Of a DNA stretch of 64,000 nucleotides, positions 20,950 to 32,873 are shown one piece after another (position 1 is the first letter of the stretch; each line of letters begins with the position of its first letter). The position numbers and the translations under genes are program-made. The stretch lies in assembly GCA_038380435.1 (NCBI GenBank), contig JAWZYU010000013.1:11731901-11795900 (forward strand), in the 5' to 3' direction. Source of the stretch: Ryuthela nishihirai. Its lineage: Eukaryota; Arthropoda; Arachnida; Araneae; Heptathelidae. The notes under the pieces were generated by a model that saw only the letters and a list, made by a program, of their open reading frames with translations, did not search any database and was not told the DNA's origin.

Positions 20950-21390
20950 TGGTGTAGCAAAACACAGACCCGTCGTAAGCAGGATAACAAGAAACTTGAA
21001 GCCTTTGATTCTAGATGCTCACACAGTATCTTGGGCATTAGGTGGTTCGACTTTGTAAGTAATGATGAAGTCAGAAGAAGGAGTCATCAATCTCCTTGGA
21101 GCAGCATATTCTGCAGAGAGAGAATGTGTTGGTTTGGCCATGTTGCCAGTATGCATAGCTGCAGATTTGCAAACAGGATTATGAATAGTGTGCCTAAGGG
21201 TTTCAGAAAAAAGGGGAGACCTAGGATGCAATGGGCATACAATGTCAAACAGGACCTTGCTAGGATTGGCTTAGAGTGGCTAAATGCAGCAACTGTAGCT
21301 CAGAAGAGACACGTGTGGAGAGGAAAATTTCACTGTCTGGTTGGACCTCCGTAGCCCATGGCTTCATGAAGATTTTGGATGGATGGAAAA
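20950..21390 (+). mobile_element. RTE-like LINE fragment F, 3' end
   Basis: An open frame at 21031-21354 encodes the C-terminal tail of the RTE-like polyprotein: GIRWFDFVSNDEVRRRS, RERMCWFGHVASM, KGRPRMQWAYNVKQDLARIG and the LVGPP stop. CCGTAGCCCATGGCTTCATG follows, the family 3' end. It diverges more from copies A and B than they do from each other, so it represents a related subfamily. It is 5'-truncated at about 20950. Confidence 0.82.
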
Positions 21391-21885
21391 GTGTCAGAGT
21401 AAAAGGAAAGTGTTCACAAAGGGTAGTCTGCTGAGGTCCTGCGCAGATCCAGGTAGCACCTGAATCTACAATGGACCCAGTCAACCAAAGGAAAGGGAAG
21501 ACCCCAGCTGACCTTTGTCCATGTGACTCCAGACAACACCCAGGGACCAAGGGAAAGGAAGCCATTGGGTGGGGAGTATCAGGCTACCCTGAACCTCCCT
21601 GGGAGCAAATACAAATAGTTAGTAGGAGACTAAGTCAGAAAGAGATCGATTTGGGTGGTAGTGGGGAAAACGAGTGGAAAAAAAGGAGTCTCCCTCTCTA
21701 ATATGAAGGTGAAGGAAAAGAATTTAAAAATTTCTGGTTCAAAAGTTTGAACCTGAGGATATTGGTCTTTCAGAAAATTGTTAGGGTGAGTTGGATACAA
21801 GTAGCAACTGAAATAAAATTATATTATTTGGTAATCATTTTTTAATATGTTATCAGTTTACAATCCATTGTCAATGGTAAGGGAA
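21391..21885. other. Unassigned, moderately GC-rich sequence
   Basis: 21400-21720 is richer in GC than typical intron sequence here and codes for nothing recognisable. It could be the 5' end of another LINE, but I cannot support a call. 21720-21885 is AT-rich. Confidence 0.35.
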
Positions 21886-22286
21886 CCATAACTAACCTTA
21901 GAATGAACCAAACTATTATACAGCCTAATATTAGTCTTTAGGTTACATGCCTATTTTTCCAAACTCTCTATAGATTCTTAAAAGTCCCAGCAGCAATCTC
22001 TATTCTTCTATTTATCTCATGCCACACAACACCAGTAACTGTTACATAACTCCCAAGATAATTAAACTGAGACATTTACTCAAGAGTACAGCCATTCAAA
22101 GCAACTGAAGTACCATTCACCTGACCATTTTTCATCATTTTAGCTTTATCTATGTTTATCACCAAATCAAGTCTATTACCAGTCTCATCAACAGCTCTAA
22201 TGAACGAATTCATATGATCAACATCAGTAGCCAACAGGGCCAAATCATCTGCATAATCTAAATCAGAAATTTTGAAATCTCTAGAC
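21886..22286 (-). mobile_element. RTE-like LINE copy C, 3'-side part (RT motif C)
   Basis: On the minus strand this encodes RDFKISDLDYADDLALLATDVD (motif C with the catalytic Asp pair) and the downstream thumb region. The copy is interrupted at 22286/22287 by the hAT element and continues at 29542-32003. The last 8 bases, CTCTAGAC (22279-22286), are repeated at 29534-29541 as the hAT target duplication. The 3' end of the LINE is missing beyond about 21886. Confidence 0.85.
22279..22286. repeat. 8-bp target-site duplication of the hAT element, left copy
   Basis: CTCTAGAC here and at 29534-29541 is a perfect 8-bp direct repeat, the size made by hAT transposases. Removing 22287-29541 restores the RTE reading through this site. 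Confidence 0.9.
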
Positions 22287-22431
22287 CATAGATTCCCAAC
22301 GGGGGCGATACCGCCCCCCAGTGGGCGCTGGAGCCTTCCATGGGGGCAGTAGCGGATCCAGAGGCAAATGGGGGTGGTCAAATAAACAAATAAATTTAAT
22401 GGAATTTTCTGTGACAACCTTTTTATCTCAT

Positions 22432-22899
22432 CTATTCTATGGTGTCTTCCTGGTGATTCTGGTCATCTACTACCTCATCCATCATGTACAGCTTTTCAAC
22501 TGCAGCTTGGACAATAAGTTCCCTGCTACCGCCTACTAGCGTACTGGTACGTCTGAAGTCGACTGAGATGCTCTCAAAAGTTCTCTTCAAGATCACAGAT
22601 TGGATATAAGCTTCAATATGTTTTCCCACTCCAAGTCGCATTGAGTATATTTTATGGTACATAGTTACAATACCATCCCACATCAGAACATAAGGTATAA
22701 TATTAACATTACACTTGTGAATTAGGCTCAACTCATTAGCCAGCAGATCATACTTCCTCTTCTTTTCAACCTCTACTGTCTGCAGGTTATCCTGAGATGT
22801 TATTCCTACTTCAATAATTGTAATCTCATTCAATACCTTTTCATGCACTACTATATCAGGCTTATTATGTTGGACATGTGTGTCCGTCCTGATAGGCAA
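22432..22899 (-). pseudogene. Restriction-endonuclease-like fragment, R2/R4-type LINE?
   Basis: An open frame of about 155 codons. The visible pattern is NKPDIVVHEK, then ITIIEVGITSQDNL, then VEVEKKRKYDLLANEL, then VNIIPYVLMWDG. The PD...(x)n...IEV plus K..KYD.LA.EL layout resembles the PD-(D/E)XK restriction-like nuclease at the C-terminus of R2/R4-type LINEs. No reverse transcriptase precedes it, and it is on the strand opposite to the hAT transposase. It might be a LINE remnant inserted in the hAT or captured by it. I recognise the fold only by pattern. Confidence 0.5.
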
Positions 22900-23459
22900 A
22901 TCAACCTTGATGCAATAATATAATAATAATAAATTTATTATATTTAATATTTTTTTTTTATATTTTTTTTAATGTAATAAAATACTTTGAAAATACCTGT
23001 TTTCATGAATAAATATTTTGCTAGAAATAAACTGGAAGGTGAGCTGTGTACCAATCCCTAGTGATGATGCACAGTACCGGCCAGGTCTAGCACCTAATGT
23101 CCGACCCCGCCTTCTCGTGGTGCACGCCGTTAGTACCTTTCAAAAGAGATATTCTCTTTTAGAAGGGAACAGATGGGGAGGGTTGCCAGTTCAGTATGGC
23201 CTACTGATCTGGTCATCTATGACCACTTTATTCTTTTTTTTTCAAACCTGCTGAGGAGTGGTCAACTTCACAGGGTCCTGGTGCTGACCATTTATACATA
23301 CTAGACTGGACTTGTTTATGGATTTGAGTTTGATTATGGATCCTCGACTTGCTGCACTGGTGGGCCTCTGTTGAGGGAGAATCTGCTGCTGTGTTTTCTG
23401 TTTGCTTCTGGGTTGCGAGCCCTAAGTGAACAGAGGCATGGGTTATCTTATATCAGCTG

Positions 23460-26400
23460 GTGGATAATCCTAATCAGAGGTCATCACAGGTACCTGAACC
23501 TCACTTAGCTAGTTGGGCATCGTCAAGCCTAAACTGGAGTAATGTGTCTCAGGCAGGCCATGTGGCTCTTGAAAAAGTCCACTTGAAAAGATGGTGCCTG
23601 AAGTTCCTACCAGCATCGGTGACTTCAGCATTTAGCGGAGGAGGAACAGGTCTTTGCCCCATGCCTGCAATCAGGGGGCTGTTTGATATTGTTGGCCCTA
23701 CCAATCTCAATAAACCTAATTTCTTTAAAAATCCTACTAATCATTTTCCCTCTGCAGGAACGTAGAACATGAGGACATTACATAGAGATTATTCTCTTGA
23801 TGTCCTCATGCAGGAATTCCAGCGCTATAACCTAGATATTCTAGGCTTGCAAGAGACCAGATGGACAGGTAAAGGTGAGATACTTAAAAATAACTTTAAA
23901 TTTCTCTTTACAGGGAGGGAGGATGGAAAGCATCACCAAGGCGTGGGTCTGCTGCTCATCAGACATGCTAGTGATGCTCTTCCAGGATATGAATGCATTA
24001 ATAAAAGGTTTCTTACAGCAAAATTTCAGACAAGCATTAAAGACTTGAATGTTATCTGCTGTTATGACCCCACTGAGGATTCTGATGAGGATGAGAAGGA
24101 TAGGTTTTACAGACAACTTAGGATATTTTGAATTCTGTCAAGAAAGGAGATATTACCCTTGTTCTAGGTGACTTCAATGCCAAAGTTGGTACTGACTCTG
24201 ATCTTTGGGGAGGGGTGATAGGCCCTTTTGATATTGGTAGCTGAAATGGCAATGGGCAACGTCTCCTACAGGTAAGTAAACTCAATGGTTTCAGAATAAC
24301 TAACACATATTACAAACACCGCGGCATACATAAATACACATGGGTTTCACCTGATGGGCTGCATAGGAATATGATTGATTATATATTAATTAACAGCAAA
24401 TGGGCTAGTTCTGTTAGAAATACCAGGGCATATAGGGGAGCTGAAATTGGATCTGACCATTACCTTGTTAAAAGTGTCTTGCAACTTAAACTTAAAAAGT
24501 GTTGTGCTAAATTTAAAAAATTTACCTTTAATAATGAAGCTCTGAAAGACCCAGTTATAGCTAAAGCTTACCATGATAGGTTACTTAGTCATTATGACAG
24601 TCATGGTTTGCTTAACACTGAAGTTGAGGAAGAATGGGGCCATTTTAAACAGGCTTTTTTGGAAATTAACAGTACTCTTTTAGGAAAAAAGGAGCAGAGG
24701 AGGCAGAATTATTTAAGTGATAAGGCACTTGAGCTTATTTCAGAACGAAGGTTGGGTTGGGTAGTTTTACCTCTGAGCGGCACTTTTCTGCACACCTAAT
24801 AATAATGCTAAATGGCCAGGTCACATGGACCCCGAAGGCTCAGAGAAGGTTGGGGGAGGTGACCCACTGGAACAGCTGTTGGTAGACAGATGGTAGCCTC
24901 CTGTCAAGGCCATCCAGCGTGTTCTTTAACGTGCACAGGGTATGGCTCTCCCGCACACAGGGCCATGGCTTAACGTCCCATCCAACGGACGGCGGCCTTT
25001 CCGAGCCCATCGGTGTCCCCTATTAACCGTGGGCAGGGCAGGGAATTTTGCAGAGATAAATCTCAATGCTGACCGAGCTGCGACTCGAACCTTGGAACTA
25101 CAGATTACGAGCCTGGCGCGCTACCGACTGAGCCACCCCCGCCCCATCAGAAAGAAGGAACTGCAGGAATGTCCTTAATCAGTACCCTACTAGTCCTAAT
25201 AGAAAGGATTACAGAGAGCTTAATAAACGTGTAAAAGATCATTTAGCTACTGATAAGAATCTTTGGCTTGATGGCTTGGCTGACAAAGCTGAGGAAGCAG
25301 TTAGGCAGCACAACAACAGAGAGCTGTACCAGATAATTAATGTTTTATGTGGTAGAAAACGGACAGACATACAAGGATTGAAGGATAAACAAGGTAAGGT
25401 TATATATAGAAGGGGAGGATTCTGTCATGGCTAGGTGGGCTGAGCATTTCAGTGATGTTCTAAACAATGTGGTTAGTTCTACTCCCATTGTTTGTAATGA
25501 TCATAGATGCATTGGAGGCTTTAATGTTGGCCTAATAACACAATCTGAAATTATTTTGGCTATTTCTAAACTTAAACTTCATAAATCCCCAAGGGCAAAT
25601 GAAATTACTACAGAAATGCTCAGAACTGGGAATGTTTCGGTTACCACTTGGATGACTGAAATTTTGAATAACTTTTGTGATAAAGGCATGGTTCCTAAAG
25701 ATTTTACCACAGCTATTGTTATCCCTATTTTCAAAAAAGGTGATTGCAGTCCTTGTGATAACTATAGGGGTATCAGCCTACTCTCTGTTCCAGGAAAAGT
25801 TATTTCCATGATTGTGCTTAATAGAATTAAAAATCTGGTTGACAGGCAATTGCATTATGTTCAATGTGGATTCAGAAGTGGTAGGGGATGTGTGGATCAG
25901 ATATTTTCACTTAGGCAGATTCTTGAGAAATGTTTAGAGTTTCAGAAACCTTTGGTTGCTAGCTTTGTTGATTTCAAAAAGGCTTTCGACTCTGTTGATC
26001 GTCATAATTTGTGGTTGATTGTGAGATCATATGGTATACCAGACAAGTTAGTTAACATAATGAAAGCTCTCTATAATAACACTGAGTTGTGTGTGAGAGT
26101 TGGTAAGGCTTGTAGCAATTGGTTTAGCATTACTTCTGGTGTTCGACAAGGGTGCATTTTGTCTGCTTTTCTCTTTAGTTTGGTTATTGATTATGTTATG
26201 CGAAATTCATTTCAAGGGAAAGATTTTGGCCTTAAATGGTCTGGAGATACTAAAATTTCTGATTTAGATTATGCTGATGATTTAGCCCTTTTGGCAAATG
26301 ATGTTGATGAGATGAACTCTTTCATTCGAGCTGTTGATGAGACTGGTAGTAGAGTAGGTTTGGTTATAAACAGAGAGAAAACTAAAGTGATGAAAATTTG

Positions 26401-27039
26401 TCAGGCAGGCTGTGATTCAGTTAATCTGAATGGTTGCAGTCTTGAGCAGATGTCAGAGTTTAATTACCTTGGGAGCTATGTAACAGATACTGGTGATGTG
26501 CGGCATGAGATTAACAGACGAATAGGGATTGCTGCCGGGACTTTTAAGAATCTATGGAGATTGTGGAGAAATAGGCGTATACACCTAAAGACTAAAATTA
26601 GACTGTATAATAGTTTGGTTCTTTCTAGGGTTAGTTATGGTAGTGAAACTTGGACGCTGTGTAAACAAGATAACAGGAAATTAGATGCTTTTGATTCTAG
26701 ATGCTTACGCTGTATCTTGGGTATTAGGTGGTTTAACTTTGTAACTAATGATGAGGTTAGGCAAAGGTGTCTGCAACCTCCTTTAAGCAGCATATTGTGC
26801 AGAGAGAGACTCTGCTGGTTTGGCCATGTTGCCTGTATGGATAATTATAGTTGGCGAATAGGGTTATGAACAGTGTGCCTAGAGGCCTCAGAAGGAGGGG
26901 GAGACCTAGGATGCAGTGGGCAGACAATGTCAAACAGGACCTTGTTAGAATTGATATGCAGTGGCCGGATGCAGCAGATGTAGCTCAGGACAGATATGCT
27001 TGGAGAATTAAACTGCGCAGTCTGGTTGGATCTCCGTAG
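23460..27039 (+). pseudogene. RTE-like LINE B polyprotein: endonuclease + reverse transcriptase
   Basis: An open leader frame (23460-23765) runs into the endonuclease at 23769, after a TAG in place of the Trp codon seen in copy C. The endonuclease shows NLDILGLQETRWTGKGE (catalytic Glu) and LVLGDFNAKVGTDSD. Breaks are a 1-base deletion near 24119, a TGA near 24243, the SINE at 24752-25146, a 4-base insertion near 25405 and a 1-base deletion near 26852. The RT (25427-26869) is otherwise open with FVDFKKAFDSVD, GVRQGCILSAFLF and LDYADDLALL. The C-terminal tail (26851-27039) has RGRPRMQWADNVKQDL and ends LVGSP. Copies A and B differ at few positions, so both came from a recently active source. 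Confidence 0.9.
24752..25146 (-). mobile_element. SINE family A, full length, inside RTE copy B
   Basis: A full-length copy with the tRNA-like head at the right (A-box complement ACCGACTGAGCCACC near 25123-25137) and a tail of GTT units at the left. It is bounded by TCAGAACGAAGG (24740-24751) and TCAGAAAGAAGG (25147-25158), a 12-bp duplication with one difference. It splits the LINE frame within the codons for SERK. It is the innermost layer of the nest. Confidence 0.9.
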
Positions 27040-27464
27040 CCCATGGCTGCTTGAGGATGATGATGATAATGTAAATTATCTTATTGTTATCGTGTTAATA
27101 AGCATTTTTAAGTTAGCATTAGGTATACCTATACCTAATTTGTTTCAATTTAGAATAGATTGACGGTGATAAGTCCTTGCAAGTTGGTAGGCAAACACGC
27201 GGTTCATGCAATTTAACATATTTCGACAAGAATATGGGAGCTTGAAATGACTTGTTTATGGAGCAAGTGCGCCAACATCGCAAACATACAAGTTAATGCG
27301 TGCACAAAATCAAATCTATAAAAGTGATAGCTCTAGGAATGTTTTATTATTTTTATGTGCTTCGCCGTGATAAATAGTCGTGAGTGATAAGTGTTAGAAG
27401 TCATTATAAACATTATTTTCATAACTATCTATAAATCTGTTGAGAAGTTAATTTGTATTTGTAA

Positions 27465-29260
27465 ATGTCTGAATCTACATCTAAAAAGAAATGCCAGTAG
27501 TACAATATTGAGTATTTGAAATATGGATTTACGTACTCTCCTACAAACCAATCATTACCTATGTGTTTAATTTGCCGAAAAGTTTTTCAAATGAAGCTAT
27601 GAAACCTTCTAGACTACAAGAGCATTTAAATAAAATGCATGCTGATAAGAAGAACAAAGATATATCCTATTTTCAAGAACTGGAAAAGCAATATTTAAAA
27701 CAGCCAACTATGTCAAACCTTTTTGCGTCGTCTTCTAAACAAGATGATGATGTACTACGAGCCTCATATAACGTTTCATTGTTAATCGCAAAAGCAGGAA
27801 AACCACACACAATTGGCGAGGAATTAATTTTGCCGGCAGTCAAAGAGATATTAAAAACTGTTCTTCATCATAAGACACCGTCAGATATTATCAAAAAAAT
27901 TCCTCTCAGTAGTAATTCAGTACAAAGAAGAATAGATGAAATGGCAAAAGACGTTGAAATATCATTATGTGATTACTTAAAGACTTGCAAATTTTCCATT
28001 CAACTCGATGAATCAACTCTACCAAATAACGAAGCTCTACTCTTATCACACGTACGATTTATAAAAGAAGAAAAAATTCATGAAGAGTTATTATTTGCTA
28101 AAAATTTGGAATCTGATACAAAGGGAGAATATATATTTAATACCATGCAAAAGTTTTTTCAAGAGAAAGAAATTCCTATTTGCAATATTTTGTCTGCTGC
28201 TACTGATGGTGCTCCAGCAATGACAGGGCGTCATAAGGGTTTCATAGCGCATTTGAAACAAGCAGTACCAAATGTACTCGCTGTACATTGTATTATTCAT
28301 CGTCAGCATTTGGTTGCAAAAAATTTGAATGAACGTCTGCATACCTCGCTCCATTACGTTAATAAAGCAATCAATAAGATTAGAAGCAATTCATTGAATG
28401 ACCGATTATTTGGTAAGCTTTGTAATGAAAATGATGAAGATTACAATCGCTTGCTGCTGCACACAGAAGTACGTTGACTCTCTAAAGGTGTTTGTCTGAA
28501 TCGTTTCTTCAATCTATTTGACTCAGTACTGGACTTTCTTGAAGACAGAGACGGAAAATTGTGCGAAAACCTGATTACGTCAAAAAATGACATCGCTTAT
28601 TTGACAGACCTGTTTAAAATATTTAATCAAGTTAATTTACAATGGCAAGGTGATGAGTTGAATTTAATTAAAACAAAAAACATCATAGCTGCTTTTGCGG
28701 GAAAACTTCTTCTATTCAAACGAAATCTAGGTAGAGGTGAATACAACCACTTTCCCACATTATCAGCAGTCTCTGCAAAACCAGAAGATTTACTTACTTA
28801 CTGCCAACACTTGGAAGTTCTTCATGTTGATTTTACGGAGCGTTTCCAGGATATTTTAAACCTGAATATACCGAGTTGGGTTTTAGATCCTTTCGCAAAC
28901 ACAGATACTGAAGAATCATCAAATTTGGAAGAGGAACTCTTAGAACTCAGGACTAACAAAGCACTCAAAGTAAAATTCAAACATGGATACCAAGAGTTCT
29001 GGCTTCAAAAATCAATACCAGTTCTCTACTCTGGATTGTGGGCAATAGTACAGAAGTTTTTAATCGCATTTCCTTCGTCCTATATGGCTGAGCGTGGATT
29101 CAGTGCAGTAGCTAATTTACTGTCAAAGAAGAGGAACAGACTACACATCAATGAACGTGGCAATCTGCGATTGATGTTAACAAAATTGGAACCCGACATT
29201 AACAAATTGTTAACACTCCACCAACCCTCAATCTCATTAATTTTTTTTATTTATTATTAA
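27465..29260 (+). pseudogene. hAT transposase (ZBED5/FAM200-like), nearly intact
   Basis: A cut-and-paste DNA transposase. The N-terminus from ATG 27465 encodes a BED zinc finger: the Cys pair is in PMCLICRKVF, and the His pair in LQEHLNKMH lies in a different frame after an indel near 27585. From 27563 one frame runs to 29260 with a single TGA at 28475-28477, where Trp is expected (VR-stop-LSKG). It includes FSIQLDEST (first Asp), AATDGAPAMTG (second Asp), AVHCIIHRQHLVAK, and the C-terminal hAT dimerisation block SSYMAERGFSAVANLLSKKR. A TAG also lies near 27495. About 590 codons overall, normal for this family. Three small lesions inactivate it. Confidence 0.88.
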
Positions 29261-29533
29261 TTTTGTGTTTATCTCATTATTTTTTATTTCTTTTTGATTC
29301 TGTGTTTATTTTTAAAATTTTAATAAACAATTTTATTGTACATTTGGTTGTCGTTTTATTAATTTCTGCTTTATGATTTTTAATAGATAAATAAACAGAT
29401 AAATTAGGTACAGATAATATGCAACAATATTTTAATATTTCATATAAAATTAACTATTATGGACTAGGGGGGCGTTGAAATTTTTGTTCTCTTCTAAAGG
29501 GGGCGATGGTCCAGAAAAGGTTGGGAATCACTG

Positions 29534-29541
29534 CTCTAGAC
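29534..29541. repeat. 8-bp target-site duplication of the hAT element, right copy
   Basis: CTCTAGAC, identical to 22279-22286. RTE copy C sequence resumes immediately after it. Confidence 0.9.
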
Positions 29542-32003
29542 CATTTAAGGCCAAAATCTTCCCCTTGTATAGAATTCTGAATAACATAACAAATAATCAA
29601 ATTAAAGAGAAAAGGAGACAAAATGCACCCTTGTCTAACTCCACTAGCAATACTAATCCAATCACTGCAAGACGTACCAACTCTCACACACGACTCTGTG
29701 TTATTATAGAGAGCTCTCATTACACTAACTAACTTATCAGGTATTTCATATAATCTAACAATCAACCACAAATTATGCCAATCAATGGAGTAAAAAGCCT
29801 TTTTGAAATCTATAAAGCTTAGCAACCACAGGTTTCTGTAACTCTAAACATTTCTCAAGAATCTGCCTAAGTGAAAATATTTGATCAATACATCCCGTAC
29901 CACTTTTGGATCCACACTGTTCATCACGCAGTTGTCCATCAACCAAATTCTTAATTCTATTAAATATAATGATGCAAAGAACTTTACCAGGAAGAGAAAG
30001 TAACTATTCCCCTATAATTATCACAAGAACTGCGATCACATTTTTGAAAAATTGGGACAATGATAGCTCTAGTAAAATCCTTAGGAATAATGCCTGTATC
30101 ATAAAAAATATTCAAAATTTCAGTCAGCCATGTGACAAACACAAATGTTCCCAGCTCTAAGCATTTCAGTGGTAATTTCATCCACCCTTAGGGATTTATG
30201 CAGTTTTAATTTAGAGATAACCAAAGTGACTTCATATGTGATATAGGGCCATCATTAAAGCCAGTAATGCATCTATCCTCATTACAAACAATGGGAGTAG
30301 AAATAATTACATTATTTAGAACTTCTCTGAAATGCTCAGCAACACCTAGCCACCACAGAATCCTCACCTTCAACCATCTTGCCTTGTTTATCCCTTAATC
30401 CCTGTGTACCTATCTATTTCTTCCCACAGAAAACATTAACAATCTGGTACAACCCCCATGATAATGGCCTATCATGGAACATATTCAGAGATGTTCTAAA
30501 TAATGTAATTATTTCTACTCCTATTGTTTGTAATGAGGATAGATGCATTATTGGCTTTACTGATGGCCCTATATCACCTACTATTGTGCTGTCTAACTGC
30601 TTCCTCTGCTTTGTCAGCCAAGCTCATCAAGCCAAAGATTCTTATCAGCTGTTAACTGATCTTTTACATATTTATTAAGTTCAGTGTAATGCTGTTTGTT
30701 ATGACTAGAAGGGTGTTGGTTAATATTAATGCTGCACTTTCTTTCAGAAATAGGTTCCATAGCCTTATCACTCAAATAATTTTGTTTCCTCTGTTCCCTT
30801 TAAACCAAAGAATACTGTGGTTTCAAGAAATACCTGTTTAAACTGATCCCATTCTTTCTTAACTTCAGCAGTAAGCAAACCATAAATTGTCATAATGACT
30901 AAGCAGCCTATCATGGTACATTTTGGCTAAATCTGGATCTTTCAGTCATTCAGTGTTATAGCTAATTTTTTTTAACTTTAGCACAACATTTTTTAAGCTT
31001 TAGCTGCAAAACTCTTTTAACCTGGTAATGGTCGGACCCAATTTCTGCTCCCATGTATGATCTGGTATTCCTAACCAAACCAGCCTATATTTGCTGTTAA
31101 GTAAAATATATCTATCATGTTCCTGTGCAATCCATCAGGTAAAACCCATGTATATTTAGAAATGTCCTGTTGTTTGTAAATATGTGTTAGTTAGTCGCAA
31201 ACCATTAAGTTTACTTACCTGTAGGAGACATTGCCCATTGCCATTGCAGCTACCAATACCAAAGGGACCTATCACCCCTCCTCAAAAGCCAGAGTCAGTA
31301 CCAACTTTAGCATTGAAGTCACCTAGAACAAGGGTGATATCTCCTTTCTTCACAGAATTCAAAATATCCTGAAGCTGGCTGTAAAACGTATCCTTCTCAT
31401 TCTCATCAAAGTCCTCTGTGGGAGTATAACAACAGATGGCATGCAAGTGTTTAATTTTTGTTTTAAATTTCTTGTAAGAAATCTGTCACTAATGCAGTCA
31501 TATCCTAGAAGAGCATCACTGGCATGTCAATTGAGAAGCCATACCTACGCCTTGGAGACACTTTCCATCCTCCGTCCCTGAAAAGAGAAATTTAAAGTTA
31601 TTTTTAAGTATCTAACTTTTACCTCCTGTCCATCTGATCTCTTGCAAGCCTAGAATATCTAGATGAGGACACTGAAATTCCTGTGTAACAACATCAAGAG
31701 AATAATCTGTATGTAACATCCTCACATTCCATGTACCTGCAGAGAAAACGATTAGTAGGATTTTTAAAGAAACTAGAGTTTTTGAATTTTCAAGTTTATT
31801 TAGAGAGGTAGGGACTACAATATCAAAAAGCCCCTTGATCGAATTCATGTGGCAAAGACCTGTTCCCTCACCGCAAAGGCTGAAGTCACCGATGCTGGTA
31901 TGAACTTTAGGTATCACGTTTTCAAATAGTTTTTTTTTCACCAACCATGTGATCTGTCTAAGACACATTACTACAATTTAGGATTGGTGATGCCCAACTA
32001 GCT
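29542..32003 (-). mobile_element. RTE-like LINE copy C, 5'-side part
   Basis: The continuation of 21886-22286 on the other side of the hAT. On the minus strand it runs from the leader (about 32003) through the endonuclease start SAGTWNVRMLHTDYSLDV and NLDILGLQE-type motif (31612-31968), the endonuclease and the linker, to RT motif A and B at 29542-29825. Motif A reads FIDFKKAFYSID: a catalytic-region Asp is now Tyr. Many frameshifts make it the oldest of the three long copies. The left edge at 32003/32004 is cut by the LTR at 32004. An internal inverted duplication is listed separately. Confidence 0.85.
30239..30576. repeat. Inverted duplication inside RTE copy C
   Basis: 30239-30332 (element orientation, minus) is repeated in inverted orientation at 30486-30576. 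The inverted copy encodes, on the plus strand, RDVLNNVIISTPIVCNEDRC, a segment normally upstream of RT. It sits between two parts of the linker that are adjacent in copies A and B, so a short inverted copy was inserted there. Confidence 0.8.
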
Positions 32004-32718
32004 TGTGATGCCCACTCATTCACTTTTACTTTTTCTTAACCCGTTTTGCTTTATTTACATTATATTTATCATTTTGGGGATTTTAATTTCATTTTTTGAA
32101 CATCGGAGCATTCATTTCCGAGAGCGAAGGAGTTGTGCATGTGCAACTCCGATCTTTCGATTGACAAACACTAAAGCACGTGTTCAGGAAACGACCTCTC
32201 TTCTGTCATAGCTTGTGCACTCATTGGTTTATGCAAATGTCTTTCCCGGCATGCAATAGACCTGTGCGGGCTTTGTATGCCACTTGTTATAGCCTGGTGA
32301 CATGTTGTCACAGTAGCACAGTAAGTGGTAGTAAGCACGGAGGAGCACAGTTAGTGCAGTGTGTGTAGTCAAAGTTGAGAAATGACGTATCTTCTTCATT
32401 GAAGTTTTGGTGAGTGATTTTCGGAAATAAATTTGTTTGTTACTTAAACCTTTTGAATCTTTACTAATTTTTTCTCTTGAGCAACGTTAATTGTTTTGGA
32501 TCAGAAATTACCTTTACATTTTGACAATCATTTAATATTTTTAAATTTTTACTCATTAATGCTCACTGGTATTTTGAACCTTAATTTAACTTCATTTATT
32601 TTTTTGGCAATTTGTTAATTATTGCCTGGCGCGTCTCAGCTATCCAGAGCATAAAACTAATTGGATCAGAAAACGGGTTCCAACCTTTAAAAGTAATTCA
32701 TTTCTTTGGAGCGTTACA
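32004..32718 (+). repeat. 5' LTR of gag element copy 2
   Basis: Starts TGTGATGCCC and ends GCGTTACA (TG...CA). It matches 35849-36551 from end to end, including a small palindrome AGTTG(T/C)GCATG(T/C)GCAACT near 32132-32150 and 35964-35984. It probably contains the element promoter. An AATAAA at 32427-32432 could serve as its polyadenylation signal. Confidence 0.85.
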
Positions 32719-32735
32719 GAGGTAAAGAAAAGAAG

Positions 32736-32754
32736 TGGTGCAACGAACAGGGAC
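32736..32754 (+). other. Primer-binding-site-like sequence
   Basis: TGGTGCAACGAACAGGGAC begins 17 bases after the LTR. It begins with TGG, as sites complementary to a tRNA 3' CCA do. Copy 3 has TGGTGCCCGAACGAGGAC at 36698-36715. The tRNA species cannot be fixed from here, and the 17-base distance from the LTR is longer than usual. Confidence 0.55.
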
Positions 32755-32873
32755 GTGCCAGTAGTAAAAGATAGTGGTCAAAGAATAGGGACTGTATATT
32801 TGTGTATAAATTTTGTATATTATTTAACGTGATTGTCAAAGATAGTAATTTTTGAGCTCATTAGTTGTATGTA

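Larger units (their letters stand above)
23030..27072 (+). mobile_element. RTE-like LINE copy B, nearly full length
   Basis: The most complete RTE-like copy: a GC-richer 5' leader from about 23030, the endonuclease, RT, tail and family 3' end (CTCCGTAGCCCATGG) with a short GATGATGATG tail. It is inserted in the hAT element and itself carries a SINE (24752-25146). A short match AATGTAA near 22970 and 27069 could be its target duplication, but that is weak, so the exact 5' edge is uncertain by several tens of bases. Confidence 0.87.
22287..29533 (+). mobile_element. hAT transposon, 7.2 kb, containing nested LINE
   Basis: The ends are CATAGATTCCCAAC (22287-22300) and GTTGGGAATCACTG (29520-29533), imperfect inverted repeats of the CAGTG-TTCCCAAC class common in hAT/Charlie-type elements. 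The flanks are the perfect 8-bp duplication CTCTAGAC. G/C-rich subterminal blocks (GGGGGCGAT) occur at both ends. A ZBED-type transposase is at 27465-29260. About 4 kb of the length is RTE copy B (about 23030-27072), so the original hAT was about 3.2 kb. The host copy at the insertion site is RTE copy C. Confidence 0.92.

Noticed and set aside
30379..30678. 99-codon plus-strand frame with LINE-like peptide
   Set aside because: It is the inverted duplicate of a piece of RTE copy C and not a separate gene.
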